DNA of 37,149 bases from Candidatus Mediterraneibacter pullistercoris (GTDB lineage: Bacteria; Bacillota; Clostridia; Lachnospirales; Lachnospiraceae). The stretch spans positions 1-37,149 of the forward strand of contig DXAU01000010.1 in the NCBI GenBank assembly GCA_019116885.1, in the 5' to 3' direction. Made by a program: the position numbers and the translations under genes. Below are positions 26,320-34,344 of this stretch, piece after piece. The notes under the pieces are model-generated. The model worked only from the letters and a program-made list of their open reading frames with translations, did not search any database and was not told where the DNA came from. Every line of letters starts with the position of its first letter. The stretch's first letter is position 1.

Positions 26320-27258
26320 CTACTCAAACAAACGAAGCTGAGCATCTTTTAATGACTTTACTTTCCTGTCCGTAATCTTATCTCCGGGAGCGATATTCCC
26401 ACATAATAACGGCGAAGCCTGGTCATATGATTTTATATTCTCTTTCACTCTCTCAGCATTAAAATTTGCATAACAATATCTGCAGCCGTTAAGACAGGTA
26501 TTGTACGCCCCCACTTCAACACTTTCCAGACATCCGCACTCTGCCCTCTGATTTTTGTCTTTTTCACCAAACAGCCTGCAGCCTGATATCTTCTCGATTA
26601 GTTTCTTATCGATACAGCTTCCGTGCGGAATCCCCACTTTCTGAAGATCGATGTGCTCTGCGCACGATTCCATCTTTAAATTGTATTTTGAAGCGATCTG
26701 TGCCATTTCAGCCGCCAGATGAACCATTTCTTCAGTTGTCATTTGCCTGATATCAAGACCTTTTGTGTTTCGCTGTGTTTTGGCATATAAGTCAACAAAG
26801 CTAATCACGACTTTTTCTGTATAGCCGGCCAGTCTGACTGCTATTTCCTCAAAAGCCTTTAAATGGTAATCTGCTGTATATCTCTTGCTTATCAGGATCG
26901 GATCATATCTCCACATTACTTTTTCTTTTCCTATTTTTTCAGACAGTCGTATAAATGTCGGAATAAGCTCTGTTCTTTTATCAGGAAGCGCAGGCTCTAT
27001 TTCTTTTCCATATCCCGTCAGGGTAAACTGAAAATAATATTTATAATCCTGTAAGCTCTCCAGTTTTTCTATCATATTTGCCGGATTTTTCGTCCAGAAT
27101 ACAATGCAGTCCACTACATCCGGCGACAGATCAATTCTGCTTATCTGATGTGAATTCAGTGGATTTCTCACATACAGAAACCCTTCCCTGATTCTGTGAA
27201 TAAACCAATCCGAATAATAATTCGGCACATCTGTTCTTCTGCTCACACTTAATATCAT
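26320..27258 (-). CDS. DUF1848 family protein with a C-terminal radical-SAM-like cysteine motif
   Basis: The 312-residue protein begins MILSVSRRTDVPNYYSDWF, characteristic of DUF1848. The N-terminal two thirds look like an alpha/beta barrel (VFWTKNP, FQFTLTGYG, VMWRYDPI, VISFVDLY). The C-terminal part is cysteine-rich: Cys227, Cys241, Cys243, then Cys255-x3-Cys259-x2-Cys262 (CLNGCRYC). This is exactly the CX3CX2C spacing of radical SAM enzymes but at the wrong end of the protein. AGGAAGG precedes the ATG. It is divergent from hcp. No reaction is established for the family as far as I know; an iron-sulfur protein is the safest description. Confidence 0.82.
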   Translation of the reverse strand: MILSVSRRTDVPNYYSDWFIHRIREGFLYVRNPLNSHQISRIDLSPDVVDCIVFWTKNPANMIEKLESLQDYKYYFQFTLTGYGKEIEPALPDKRTELIPTFIRLSEKIGKEKVMWRYDPILISKRYTADYHLKAFEEIAVRLAGYTEKVVISFVDLYAKTQRNTKGLDIRQMTTEEMVHLAAEMAQIASKYNLKMESCAEHIDLQKVGIPHGSCIDKKLIEKISGCRLFGEKDKNQRAECGCLESVEVGAYNTCLNGCRYCYANFNAERVKENIKSYDQASPLLCGNIAPGDKITDRKVKSLKDAQLRLFE

Positions 27259-27299
27259 AATGAATCCTTCCTGTCAAAAAACTACAAGATTCTCCATTT

Positions 27300-27342
27300 T
27301 GTTGTAATAACAACATATTTTTGTTTTGAATTATAGTATATT
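27300..27342 (+). promoter_or_regulatory. Candidate CRP/FNR-family operator and -10 element of hcp
   Basis: A palindrome TGTTGT-N4-ACAACA (27300-27315) lies upstream of hcp with no recognisable -35. A TATATT (27337-27342) fits a -10. With a start at about 27349 the palindrome is centred at -41.5, the standard class II activator position for CRP/FNR proteins. HcpR- or FNR-like nitrosative-stress control is plausible. On the other strand it lies downstream of a possible TATAAT (27330-27335) for the DUF1848 gene. Confidence 0.5.
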
Positions 27343-27383
27343 GAGTTCCGAAAGAAATCAACTATTTATCAATGGAGGATATC

Positions 27384-29015
27384 ATGAAAGAAAAAATGTT
27401 TTGCTATCAATGTCAGGAAACGGCCGGATGCAAGGGATGTACGATATCCGGTGTATGTGGAAAGAAGCCGGATGTAGCTGCCATGCAGGATCTGTTAGTC
27501 TATGTCACAAAAGGAATCGCGGCAGTCGCTGACGTATTGCGGAAAGAAGGGAAAGAAGTCCCTGCCAAAATTAATCATTTAATCACTCAAAATCTGTTTA
27601 CAACTATCACTAACGCGAATTTTGACAAAGAAATCATCGAAGAAAGAATTCGTACCACGCTGCAGGCCAAAGATGAACTGTCAGAACAGGTGAGTAATCC
27701 CTCTGCTGTGCCGGAAGCAGCAAAATGGGATGGCAGCGGCAGCTGGGAGGAAAAAGCCGGAACAGTCGGAGTACTTTCCACAGAAAATGAAGATATCCGC
27801 TCTCTGCGGGAGTTAATCACATATGGACTGAAAGGGCTGGCTGCCTATTCCAAACATGCCAGCGTTCTGCTTCAGGATGACAGCGAAACAGACGCATTTC
27901 TTCAGAGGGCTCTGGCTGCCGTCCTGGATGACAGCCTCAGCATGGAAGATCTGACAGCGTTAGCGCTGGAAACCGGAAAATACGGCGTCGCCAGCATGGC
28001 TCTGCTGGATAAGGCCAACACCAGCGCTTATGGAGATCCTGAGATCACAAAAGTAAAGATCGGTACAGGCAGAAATCCCGGCATCCTCATATCCGGACAT
28101 GATCTGAAAGATCTGGAGATGCTGCTGGAGCAGACTCAGGGTACCGGAGTGGATGTTTACACCCATTCAGAAATGCTTCCCGCCCATTACTATCCCGCGT
28201 TTAAGAAATACCCGAACCTTGCAGGAAACTACGGAAATGCGTGGTGGAAGCAAAAGGATGAATTCGACTCTTTCAACGGCCCTATCCTCATGACAACCAA
28301 CTGTATCGTACCGCCCAAAGACAGTTATAAGGACAGGCTGTACACCACGGGAGCGGCAGGATATCCGGGCTGTACTCATATTCCTGGAGAAATTGGAGAA
28401 CAGAAAGATTTCTCAGTGATAATCGAGCACGCGAAAAAATGTGCCGCGCCGGACGAAATTGAAACCGGAGAGATCACAGGCGGATTTGCACACGCACAGG
28501 TATTTGCTCTGGCAGATAAGATCACAGACGCCGTAAGAAACGGCGACATCAAAAAGTTCGTAGTAATGGCAGGATGTGACGGCCGCGCCTCAAGCCGCAA
28601 TTACTACACAGAGTTTGCGAAAGCTCTTCCGGATGACACGGTAATCCTTACTGCCGGCTGCGCAAAATACAAATATAATAAACTGCCTCTGGGTGATATC
28701 AACGGAATCCCCCGCGTTCTGGACGCAGGCCAGTGTAATGACTCCTATTCTCTGGTCATGATCGCGCTCAAACTGAAAGAAATCTTCGGGCTAAATGACG
28801 TCAATGATCTTCCGGTCGTTTACAATATTGCCTGGTATGAACAGAAAGCCGTCATCGTCCTGCTGGCTCTTCTGTATCTTGGAGTTAAAAATATACATCT
28901 TGGGCCAACGCTTCCGGCTTTTCTGAGTCCCAATGTAACGAAAATCCTTGTTGAAAACTTCGGCATTGCAGGAATTCGCACAGTGGAGGAAGATCTGAAG
29001 CTGCTTCTGGGATAA
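27384..29015 (+). CDS. hcp: Hybrid-cluster protein (hydroxylamine reductase)
   Basis: The start at 27384 follows GGAGGA by about 6 nt and gives 543 residues, the normal Hcp length. The N-terminal [13 protein letters not shown] followed by [12 protein letters not shown] is the cluster-binding motif of class I/II Hcp. Further conserved stretches are [61 protein letters not shown] and WYEQKAV, which supply ligands of the hybrid Fe-S-O cluster. It reduces NO-derived species or hydroxylamine in the cytoplasm and protects anaerobes from nitrosative stress (known for the family). No reductase gene (hcr) lies beside it. Confidence 0.97.
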   Translation: MKEKMFCYQCQETAGCKGCTISGVCGKKPDVAAMQDLLVYVTKGIAAVADVLRKEGKEVPAKINHLITQNLFTTITNANFDKEIIEERIRTTLQAKDELSEQVSNPSAVPEAAKWDGSGSWEEKAGTVGVLSTENEDIRSLRELITYGLKGLAAYSKHASVLLQDDSETDAFLQRALAAVLDDSLSMEDLTALALETGKYGVASMALLDKANTSAYGDPEITKVKIGTGRNPGILISGHDLKDLEMLLEQTQGTGVDVYTHSEMLPAHYYPAFKKYPNLAGNYGNAWWKQKDEFDSFNGPILMTTNCIVPPKDSYKDRLYTTGAAGYPGCTHIPGEIGEQKDFSVIIEHAKKCAAPDEIETGEITGGFAHAQVFALADKITDAVRNGDIKKFVVMAGCDGRASSRNYYTEFAKALPDDTVILTAGCAKYKYNKLPLGDINGIPRVLDAGQCNDSYSLVMIALKLKEIFGLNDVNDLPVVYNIAWYEQKAVIVLLALLYLGVKNIHLGPTLPAFLSPNVTKILVENFGIAGIRTVEEDLKLLLG

Positions 29016-29025
29016 TCATGGAAAG

Positions 29026-29052
29026 GGCAGACTCTCCGGTGGGGAGTCTGCC
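29026..29052. terminator. Hairpin between hcp and the convergent flavin-binding gene
   Basis: GGCAGACTCTCC and its near-perfect complement (12 bp, one wobble, GGTG loop) lie 10 bp after the hcp stop. The T-run is poor on the plus strand (CTAAATC) and slightly better on the minus strand (CTTTCC). It probably serves both convergent genes. Confidence 0.6.
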
Positions 29053-29092
29053 GCTAAATCATGGGAAAACAACGGGGTTTGATATCATGAAA

Positions 29093-29593
29093 TCATATAT
29101 GTATGGATCTGGCTCTGACAAGTTCGATGGCTTCTTTACCTGATATATGTTCCGGTGTCATTTCCAGCATACACAGCGGTTTCCATTCCCTATCGATTGC
29201 TTTCTGGCGGTTTTCTTTGGTGTCATCCGGCGCATATTTAAGAGCCAGCTTGTCGATAGCTGTCCTCTTTTCTTCTTCATCCTCCATAATCTGAATCGTG
29301 CCAAAAACAATAACGCTTCTGAAATAGCTCGTATATTCTTCCGGCATAATATGGTCTTTATCAATGACGCAGAAAGATGCTTTCGGGTTTCTGAGGATTG
29401 CGTCTATTTTATGGCCTTTTCGGGCGCAGTGAAAATAAATCTTGTGCCCATCATAGACATAACTGACAGGGACAGCATACGGATAGTCATTATCTCCGGC
29501 AAGAGCAAGGACTCCGGATGTCCCCCGGTTTAAAACAGCAGTACAGTCCTCTTTAGACAGCGCCTGCTTTTTTCTTCGCAGCTCACGAAACAT
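29093..29593 (-). CDS. Pyridoxamine 5'-phosphate oxidase-like flavin-binding protein (NimA-related)
   Basis: The 166-residue protein has the split-barrel flavin fold of the NimA/PNPOx-like group: N-terminal MFRELRRKKQALSKEDC, GVLALAGDNDYPYAVPVSYVYDGHKIYFH and HCARKGHKIDAILRNPKASFCVIDKD, which together form the FMN pocket. AGGAGG precedes the ATG. Members include 5-nitroimidazole reductases (Nim), but most are uncharacterised FMN or heme binders, so resistance should not be assumed. It is monocistronic, convergent with hcp, and is the last gene of core-like base composition before the AT-rich accessory segment. Confidence 0.85.
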   Translation of the reverse strand: MFRELRRKKQALSKEDCTAVLNRGTSGVLALAGDNDYPYAVPVSYVYDGHKIYFHCARKGHKIDAILRNPKASFCVIDKDHIMPEEYTSYFRSVIVFGTIQIMEDEEEKRTAIDKLALKYAPDDTKENRQKAIDREWKPLCMLEMTPEHISGKEAIELVRARSIHI

Positions 29594-29647
29594 GATATTT
29601 CCTCCTACTCTAAAACAGTTCTGTGACTGTAGTATACACTATTTTGC

Positions 29648-29788
29648 TCAATAGGATTTTTCCGCCTGCTCTTTCAAGAAAGAGACAAATCCATCAATTT
29701 TTCCTGTTTTATCAAAGATTGCGGGAGCCATGTAATATGCCGGCTTATCCTCATCATATATGATTGTCATCGGATGTCCACGCGTCAT
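29648..29788 (-). pseudogene. 46-residue orphan reading frame, possible C-terminal gene relic
   Basis: In an otherwise gene-free stretch (29594-29882) the minus strand encodes MTRGHPMTIIYDEDKPAYYM followed by a well-mixed, hydrophilic C-terminus ending EQAEKSY. The composition looks protein-like. No ribosome-binding site precedes the ATG. The frame continues open upstream for about 24 more codons (from near 29860) without another ATG, as a truncated gene would. It could also be a genuine small protein. No family recognised. Confidence 0.3.
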
Positions 29789-29882
29789 AAGAAAAGTTTC
29801 ATATATCCTGATAAACAGAATCCAAAAATATAATATATTTATTCCGTCCCATCAGACTCAGGCAATATTACAGACAATAATT

Positions 29883-30998
29883 TTACAATCGGTCCCCATA
29901 TGGCAGTGATTTCATATAATTCTCTATTAATTCCCAATCAGGGACATAACCATCCGCTTTCTTTTTTGCAGGAAGTTCTAACACTGTATTTTTTATTTTA
30001 TCCATTACATAAGCCCTGCCATAATTGTATCTATATCGTTCCTTATTCAATAATGTCACAACAAATAATCCAGTATATATATTAAGCCATTCGGCCCGGA
30101 TCACAACCATATGGTCACCTGTAATGAATGGCTCGTCCTGATAAAAACAAGTCGCCGTTGTATCACCTATTGTTATTGCATTTCCGGCTTCAATACACTC
30201 CTTTTTTATCGTTTTAACCGAAGCCAATAATTCACATCCGTTTTTATCAGATGTTCTTGTTATATACCTGATTCCACAATTATCGTTTGCACATGTCAAA
30301 CCATCCTTATTTATTGCAGTACCCTTATATATTTTATCTATCAAAGTTCCAAAAACAAATCGTCTCCAAGCACAATCGCCAATTGTCATCTCATTGGAAA
30401 TACCACTTTGGGTTGTCAGCGGTTTGTAATGAAGCGATTTAATATAATTTTCCATGAACTTCCAATCCGGAACATATCCTTTTTCTGAGTACATTTTTTG
30501 TCTATCAATAAGAATTGTTCCATCAGAATTATATGAGACAGGTAATTTAATCACTGATTTACCAAATTTTTTCACATCATGCGGTTTCCTTCCATAAGAC
30601 CACCTATATTTATCTTTTGTGATAATGGTACACAAAAACATCGCAATTTCAGGATTCATATCATAATATTTCAGATAGAACGCTGTAATGTCATGGCTGC
30701 ATGTAAACTGTTCTTTTTGATAAAAGGCATTACACACAGAGCCGTTTACTGTAACTGCAATACAGTTCCCATCATACATTTTTTTATCTAGTGTATTATC
30801 TTCATTACCAACCTTATCCCAACTTTTAATATCTTCGATACAATAAAATTCTGTCACGCCATTATTAGATTCAGTCGATGCCAGAAATGGAATTCTGCCT
30901 TCCTTTGAATGTTCTGGTTTTTTATTATAAAATCCCCCCTTCAACCAAAAAACATCTTCAAGTTTAAATTCTTTCCATGTACTCACATCAAGATTCAT
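29883..30998 (-). CDS. Specificity (S/B) subunit of a BcgI-like restriction-modification system
   Basis: The 371-residue protein is built of two related halves, each ending in the same motif: GYVPDWKFMENYIKSL (174-189) and GYVPDWELIENYMKSL (350-365). Each half also has a YGR motif (SYGRKPHD, NYGRAYVM). This is the two-target-recognition-domain plan of type I HsdS and BcgI B subunits, so the recognised site should be bipartite. It overlaps the methylase stop by 11 bp, so the genes are translationally coupled. The length is near the 341 residues of BcgI B as I recall it. Its DNA target cannot be predicted. Base composition is clearly AT-richer than in the core genes. Confidence 0.85.
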   Translation of the reverse strand: MNLDVSTWKEFKLEDVFWLKGGFYNKKPEHSKEGRIPFLASTESNNGVTEFYCIEDIKSWDKVGNEDNTLDKKMYDGNCIAVTVNGSVCNAFYQKEQFTCSHDITAFYLKYYDMNPEIAMFLCTIITKDKYRWSYGRKPHDVKKFGKSVIKLPVSYNSDGTILIDRQKMYSEKGYVPDWKFMENYIKSLHYKPLTTQSGISNEMTIGDCAWRRFVFGTLIDKIYKGTAINKDGLTCANDNCGIRYITRTSDKNGCELLASVKTIKKECIEAGNAITIGDTTATCFYQDEPFITGDHMVVIRAEWLNIYTGLFVVTLLNKERYRYNYGRAYVMDKIKNTVLELPAKKKADGYVPDWELIENYMKSLPYGDRL

Positions 30999-32178
30999 AA
31001 ATCTTGCCCTCCTTCACAAGATACGCAAGATAATTATTCACCGTTTGCTGAAAATCCGACTTTGACAAAGTTGAATAATCAGTCTTCATATATGCTTCAC
31101 ACAGCCATTCATCCCTTCCGGATACTTCTTCTATTGCTGAAAGTCCATCAACAACTATCTTTTTCCGATACAATCTCACCCAATTATCTTCAATAATTTT
31201 CCACTTACTATGACCGCTTTCATCAAACTGCTCTACACGGCCTAAGTTCTTTTTCTTTTTAAACCCGTCTTCTTTATAATATCCAAAAAATGTTTCACTA
31301 ATTGTTCCATCAGTATCCACATGCGGCTTTCCTAATGTGAATACCATACAGCAGGCAGAAACCGAAGCCCCGGGATAGAAAATTTCAGCAGGAAGCGTAA
31401 AAACAGCATTCAATGTATTATCATTAAGAATAGAAATTTTTTCATTTTCTACGATTTTACTGGTTCCAATCGCAGCGGCTACTGGGAGCAGGACAGCCAT
31501 TTCCACTGTTTTCCGAGATAGTCCAGCCTTTTCTCTTTCTTCATTCATATCTTTGATAACGTCAGAAAGATAATGCACAAATACAAAACCTTTTGTCGGG
31601 TCTTCCTTTCCATCTTTCGTCTTCCCCCATTTAGATTTATAGCGTTCAGGAATCCCGATTGGCTTTGCATTATACGGCGGATTCATTAAAATAATATCCG
31701 GGTTTGCTTTCTCAATAAACTCCTTGCAGTCAAAACAACTTCCAAACTTGATATTGCTATTACCATCGCCATGAATCAACATATTCGTTATAGAAAGACC
31801 ATAAGCTTTTTCTTCTACTTCAATACCGTAAATATGTTCTTTTTTCACAATGTCCATCAATTCTGCTGCTTCATCTTCTCTCTTGCCATTCCTGCAATCT
31901 GCAAGTTCTTTTACCATTGCCTGTACAAGAAAAGAACCGCTTCCGCAAGTTGCATCCAAAACACGTTTTGTCCGGTCTACGCCTGTAACACGACACATAA
32001 ATTCAGTAATATGGTCAGGTGTAAAAGCCTGATTTTTATCAGCTTTTCCCGTATATTTATTAAACGCAATAAAGAACATATTCAAAATATCTTGTCCTTC
32101 GGAACTATCTGTATCAATATATCTGTAAATATCCAAAATTACTGTTTCAAAAATCTGGATCCAGTCATTTGTTTTCAA
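30988..32178 (-). CDS. Methyltransferase part of a BcgI-like A subunit (split from its nuclease part by a frameshift)
   Basis: The apparent 396-residue ORF begins at a TTG (32178). SAM motif I is DATCGSGSF (75-83) and the catalytic motif NPPY is at 166-169, marking a gamma-class N6-adenine methyltransferase. Upstream of the TTG the same frame stays open and encodes ELLQKNVLGNQKVRAL, obviously protein-like, back to a stop at 32236-32238. It is therefore likely the rear part of one gene with the nuclease ORF at 32184-32912. Joined at the A5 tract, the product would be about 641 residues, close to BcgI A (637 as I recall). It may still be made by reinitiation or slippage; as read, it lacks the nuclease. 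Confidence 0.85.
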   Translation of the reverse strand: MKTNDWIQIFETVILDIYRYIDTDSSEGQDILNMFFIAFNKYTGKADKNQAFTPDHITEFMCRVTGVDRTKRVLDATCGSGSFLVQAMVKELADCRNGKREDEAAELMDIVKKEHIYGIEVEEKAYGLSITNMLIHGDGNSNIKFGSCFDCKEFIEKANPDIILMNPPYNAKPIGIPERYKSKWGKTKDGKEDPTKGFVFVHYLSDVIKDMNEEREKAGLSRKTVEMAVLLPVAAAIGTSKIVENEKISILNDNTLNAVFTLPAEIFYPGASVSACCMVFTLGKPHVDTDGTISETFFGYYKEDGFKKKKNLGRVEQFDESGHSKWKIIEDNWVRLYRKKIVVDGLSAIEEVSGRDEWLCEAYMKTDYSTLSKSDFQQTVNNYLAYLVKEGKIYES

Positions 32179-32183
32179 TGCTC

Positions 32184-32912
32184 TTACTTTCTGGTTGCCA
32201 AGAACATTCTTCTGTAATAATTCAATCTTTTTGCCTTATTATCAGAACCATCTAATAAGTCAGAAAGCACACCTTCAATAGCTCCACGGATCCCTTTTGG
32301 CCGCATTAAGCTCCACATTTCTTTTAAAGAATCCACAAATTCCTTTGTGATTGATACAGCGCCTTTCTTCCCCACAAGGTCTTTAATATACAGTAAACTC
32401 GTTCCCACAAACTGACTGCGCAGCTTTTCATCAATATCCTTTTTATGTAAAAGTTCATTCAGAGCATATGTATTTTTAAGAACCGTTTCCCGATCATTTG
32501 ATTTATTGATCCTAAACAGTCTTACATAATGGGACATCCTATCTAACATAGTCTCGTCTTTCAAAACATGCTCATCATCCACAAAAGAGTTCCACACTTT
32601 GATTTTATCGTCATTTGTGTTTGCAAGAATACAAATAACTTTCCTGCCCGGATGAATCGCCCGCTCTTCCTCCAGATATTCACGAAGCTGCTTTTCATCA
32701 TTACGAACAAAATTCTGCTTTGTTTCGATCAGAACAACAACATCATCTAATTCAAACCGGAGATCCACTTTAAAATGTGAAACAGGATGTCCCACTTTTG
32801 CCTCCAACTGAGCTTTTCCTCCAGCTGCTTGCACATAACTATATTCTCCAGATTCAATATTGCTCGTCAGAAACTCTTTTCCAACTGTATCTACCATATC
32901 ATGTCTAAGCAT
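32184..32912 (-). CDS. Nuclease-domain part of a BcgI-like A subunit (frameshifted before the methylase)
   Basis: The 242-residue ORF starts at 32912 behind AAAGGAT. It contains a PD-(D/E)XK-type site: Asp50 in FKVDLRF and Glu63-x-Lys65 in LIETKQNF, as in type I R and BcgI-like N-terminal domains. The frame is abandoned at an A5 tract (plus-strand TTTTT, 32228-32232). The last residues (LNYYRRMFLATRK) do not look like a natural domain end, while the -1 frame reads KKIELLQKNVLG straight into the methylase. One extra A would restore a single 641-residue protein. It cleaves DNA only together with methylase and specificity parts in characterised relatives, so activity here is uncertain. Confidence 0.8.
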   Translation of the reverse strand: MLRHDMVDTVGKEFLTSNIESGEYSYVQAAGGKAQLEAKVGHPVSHFKVDLRFELDDVVVLIETKQNFVRNDEKQLREYLEEERAIHPGRKVICILANTNDDKIKVWNSFVDDEHVLKDETMLDRMSHYVRLFRINKSNDRETVLKNTYALNELLHKKDIDEKLRSQFVGTSLLYIKDLVGKKGAVSITKEFVDSLKEMWSLMRPKGIRGAIEGVLSDLLDGSDNKAKRLNYYRRMFLATRK

Positions 32913-32962
32913 AATATTTTATCCTTTCTCTCCATTTCATCATCTCCATCCTCTGTGAATAC

Positions 32963-32997
32963 TTAGTATCTATTTATAGATATATAATAGATACTAA
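32963..32997. repeat. 35-bp palindrome in front of the restriction-modification operon
   Basis: TTAGTATCTATT (32963-32974) and AATAGATACTAA (32986-32997) are perfect 12-bp arms around an 11-bp AT-rich centre. It begins 50 bp upstream of the nuclease ATG and 12 bp after the stop of the ORF at 33009. No T-run follows on the minus strand, so an operator is more likely than a terminator. No controller gene is visible nearby. Confidence 0.75.
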
Positions 32998-33008
32998 ATG
33001 TCTATTTT

Positions 33009-33353
33009 TCAACCAATTTCTTTCATCGCCTGCTTGAGCCTGTCCATCCCGTCTTTTCGTAACCGCATACCGATTCCCTCCATTCTTAATGATAATTCCC
33101 GATCTGTGAATTGCTTTAGCTGTTCCGGCGTTAAGCTCTGCTGGCGCCACTGTCCGGCTTTATCGTAATACCCGGCAGCCTGTTCTTCAACGGGCTTGTT
33201 TTTCTGCTCAATATCATATCCTTTTTCACACCGCCGCTTACGGATTTTCCGCTGCATAGCAGCTAACTGTTTTTTTGGGGTGTTGTACCCCGCAGTGATT
33301 TTTGCAGTCAGTTCTCCGGTCAATATGGCGGATATAAGCGCGAATACCGCCAT
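33009..33353 (-). CDS. Short protein of unknown function, probably a 5'-truncated relic of a mobile-element gene
   Basis: The 114-residue reading begins with a hydrophobic stretch (MAVFALISAILTGEL) followed by a basic, charged region (QLAAMQRKIRKRRCEKG) and a helical C-terminus (LTPEQLKQFTDRELSLRMEG). No good ribosome-binding site precedes the ATG at 33353. The frame is open upstream for about 20 more codons (reading ENPPFRQIYKYKNKTVRG) to a stop, again without a start, suggesting loss of the 5' part. GC is higher than in the flanking restriction genes. I do not recognise the family; a fragment from an integrative element is the best guess. Confidence 0.45.
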   Translation of the reverse strand: MAVFALISAILTGELTAKITAGYNTPKKQLAAMQRKIRKRRCEKGYDIEQKNKPVEEQAAGYYDKAGQWRQQSLTPEQLKQFTDRELSLRMEGIGMRLRKDGMDRLKQAMKEIG

Positions 33354-33523
33354 GCCCCGTACTGTCTTGTTTTTGTACTTGTATATCTGCCGGAACGGTG
33401 GATTTTCACGCTTGTGTCAGATGAGAAATAGCCGGTTTGAAACACCTCTTTTTGTCCTAACTATACTGTATTTATCATAATGGATTGTTAAATATTTGTC
33501 TATGATAGGTATAATTATTTCTA

Positions 33524-33552
33524 TTGCTTATTCTATATGAAACGACTATAAT
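33524..33552 (+). promoter_or_regulatory. Promoter of the lipoprotein gene
   Basis: A perfect TATAAT (33547-33552) lies 17 bp after TTGCTT (33524-33529). Transcription would start about 22 nt before the ATG. The -35 matches only in its first three bases. The rest of 33354-33580 holds no gene I can support. Confidence 0.5.
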
Positions 33553-33580
33553 CAACAATAGGAAAGGGAGAATGATACTT

Positions 33581-34336
33581 ATGAAGAAGAAAGTAAAAAG
33601 AATAGCCAGTATACTTTTCACTCTATGCCTGTCAGCCTGCCTGCTGACCGCATGCGGTGGAAATGACAAAGCAGCAGAAAGCAGTTCCGAAACAAAGACA
33701 GAAGCAGAAATAACCGCTTCTGCAAAAGACAAGAAAGACGATTCCAAAAAGGAAGAATCCGAAAAAACTGACAAAACGAAAGACGAGACAGCAGAAACAA
33801 GCAAAACAGCCGAAACTAAAAAAGAAACGAGCAGCAGCAATTCCGGCAGTTCTGCTTCTAAGACAACTTCTTCTGCAAACAAAAGCCAGAACAGCAGCTC
33901 TAACAGCAGTGCTTCTCAGTCCAGTCAGCCGTCAGCCAGTAAACCGTCCACAAGTTCCGGAAACTCCGGTTCTGCAAGCAAGCCTTCTACTCCGGCTCAG
34001 GAAAGCAAGACGAGACAGCCTGTCCAGGAAAACAAGCCTGCCGAGACTCAGCCGTCTGAGCCTGTCCACACCCACACATGGGTATGGGCAACACACACTG
34101 AGACGATTCCTGAACAGTCCCACGTTGTGGAAGTAAAAAAGTACGTCTGTAACAACTGCGGTCAGCAGTTCGACAACGCACATGATGTTGGTACCCACAT
34201 CATGGCTGACTTCTGGGACAACTGCGAGAACTACACCTACAAGACGGTAAGTTCCGAGACTGTCATTGATGTTCCCGCCCAGACGGTCACCGTCAACGAC
34301 TACCAGTATTGCTCCATTTGCGGAGAACGCAAATAA
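33581..34336 (+). CDS. Lipoprotein with a long Ser/Thr/Lys-rich tether and a Cys-paired C-terminal domain
   Basis: The start at 33581 follows GGGAG and gives 251 residues. A lipoprotein signal ends in LLTAC with Cys25. Residues 30-160 are low-complexity (Ser, Lys, Thr, Glu, later Pro), a wall-spanning tether. The C-terminal 90 residues are rich in His, Trp and Tyr and carry HTHTWVW (163-169), CNNC (190-193) and CSIC (244-247), a zinc-ribbon-like arrangement. The protein is anchored outside the membrane. It has its own promoter and a very strong terminator. Similar tethered lipoproteins are common in Lachnospiraceae mobile regions, but no function is known to me. Confidence 0.8.
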   Translation: MKKKVKRIASILFTLCLSACLLTACGGNDKAAESSSETKTEAEITASAKDKKDDSKKEESEKTDKTKDETAETSKTAETKKETSSSNSGSSASKTTSSANKSQNSSSNSSASQSSQPSASKPSTSSGNSGSASKPSTPAQESKTRQPVQENKPAETQPSEPVHTHTWVWATHTETIPEQSHVVEVKKYVCNNCGQQFDNAHDVGTHIMADFWDNCENYTYKTVSSETVIDVPAQTVTVNDYQYCSICGERK

Positions 34337-34344
34337 GATAGAAA

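Noticed and set aside
29093-29593. Calling the NimA-like protein a nitroimidazole-resistance gene
   Set aside because: The fold family is broad and most members have no such activity; sequence alone cannot support resistance.
32222-32240. A classical X-XXY-YYZ programmed -1 frameshift site
   Set aside because: In the nuclease frame the codons are GCA AAA AGA, so the A-site codon does not re-pair after slippage; a one-base deletion explains the data more simply, though slippage is not excluded.
30988-32912. A canonical type I restriction system (HsdR, HsdM, HsdS)
   Set aside because: No large helicase-type R subunit is present; the nuclease-methylase plus specificity set fits the BcgI-like layout instead.
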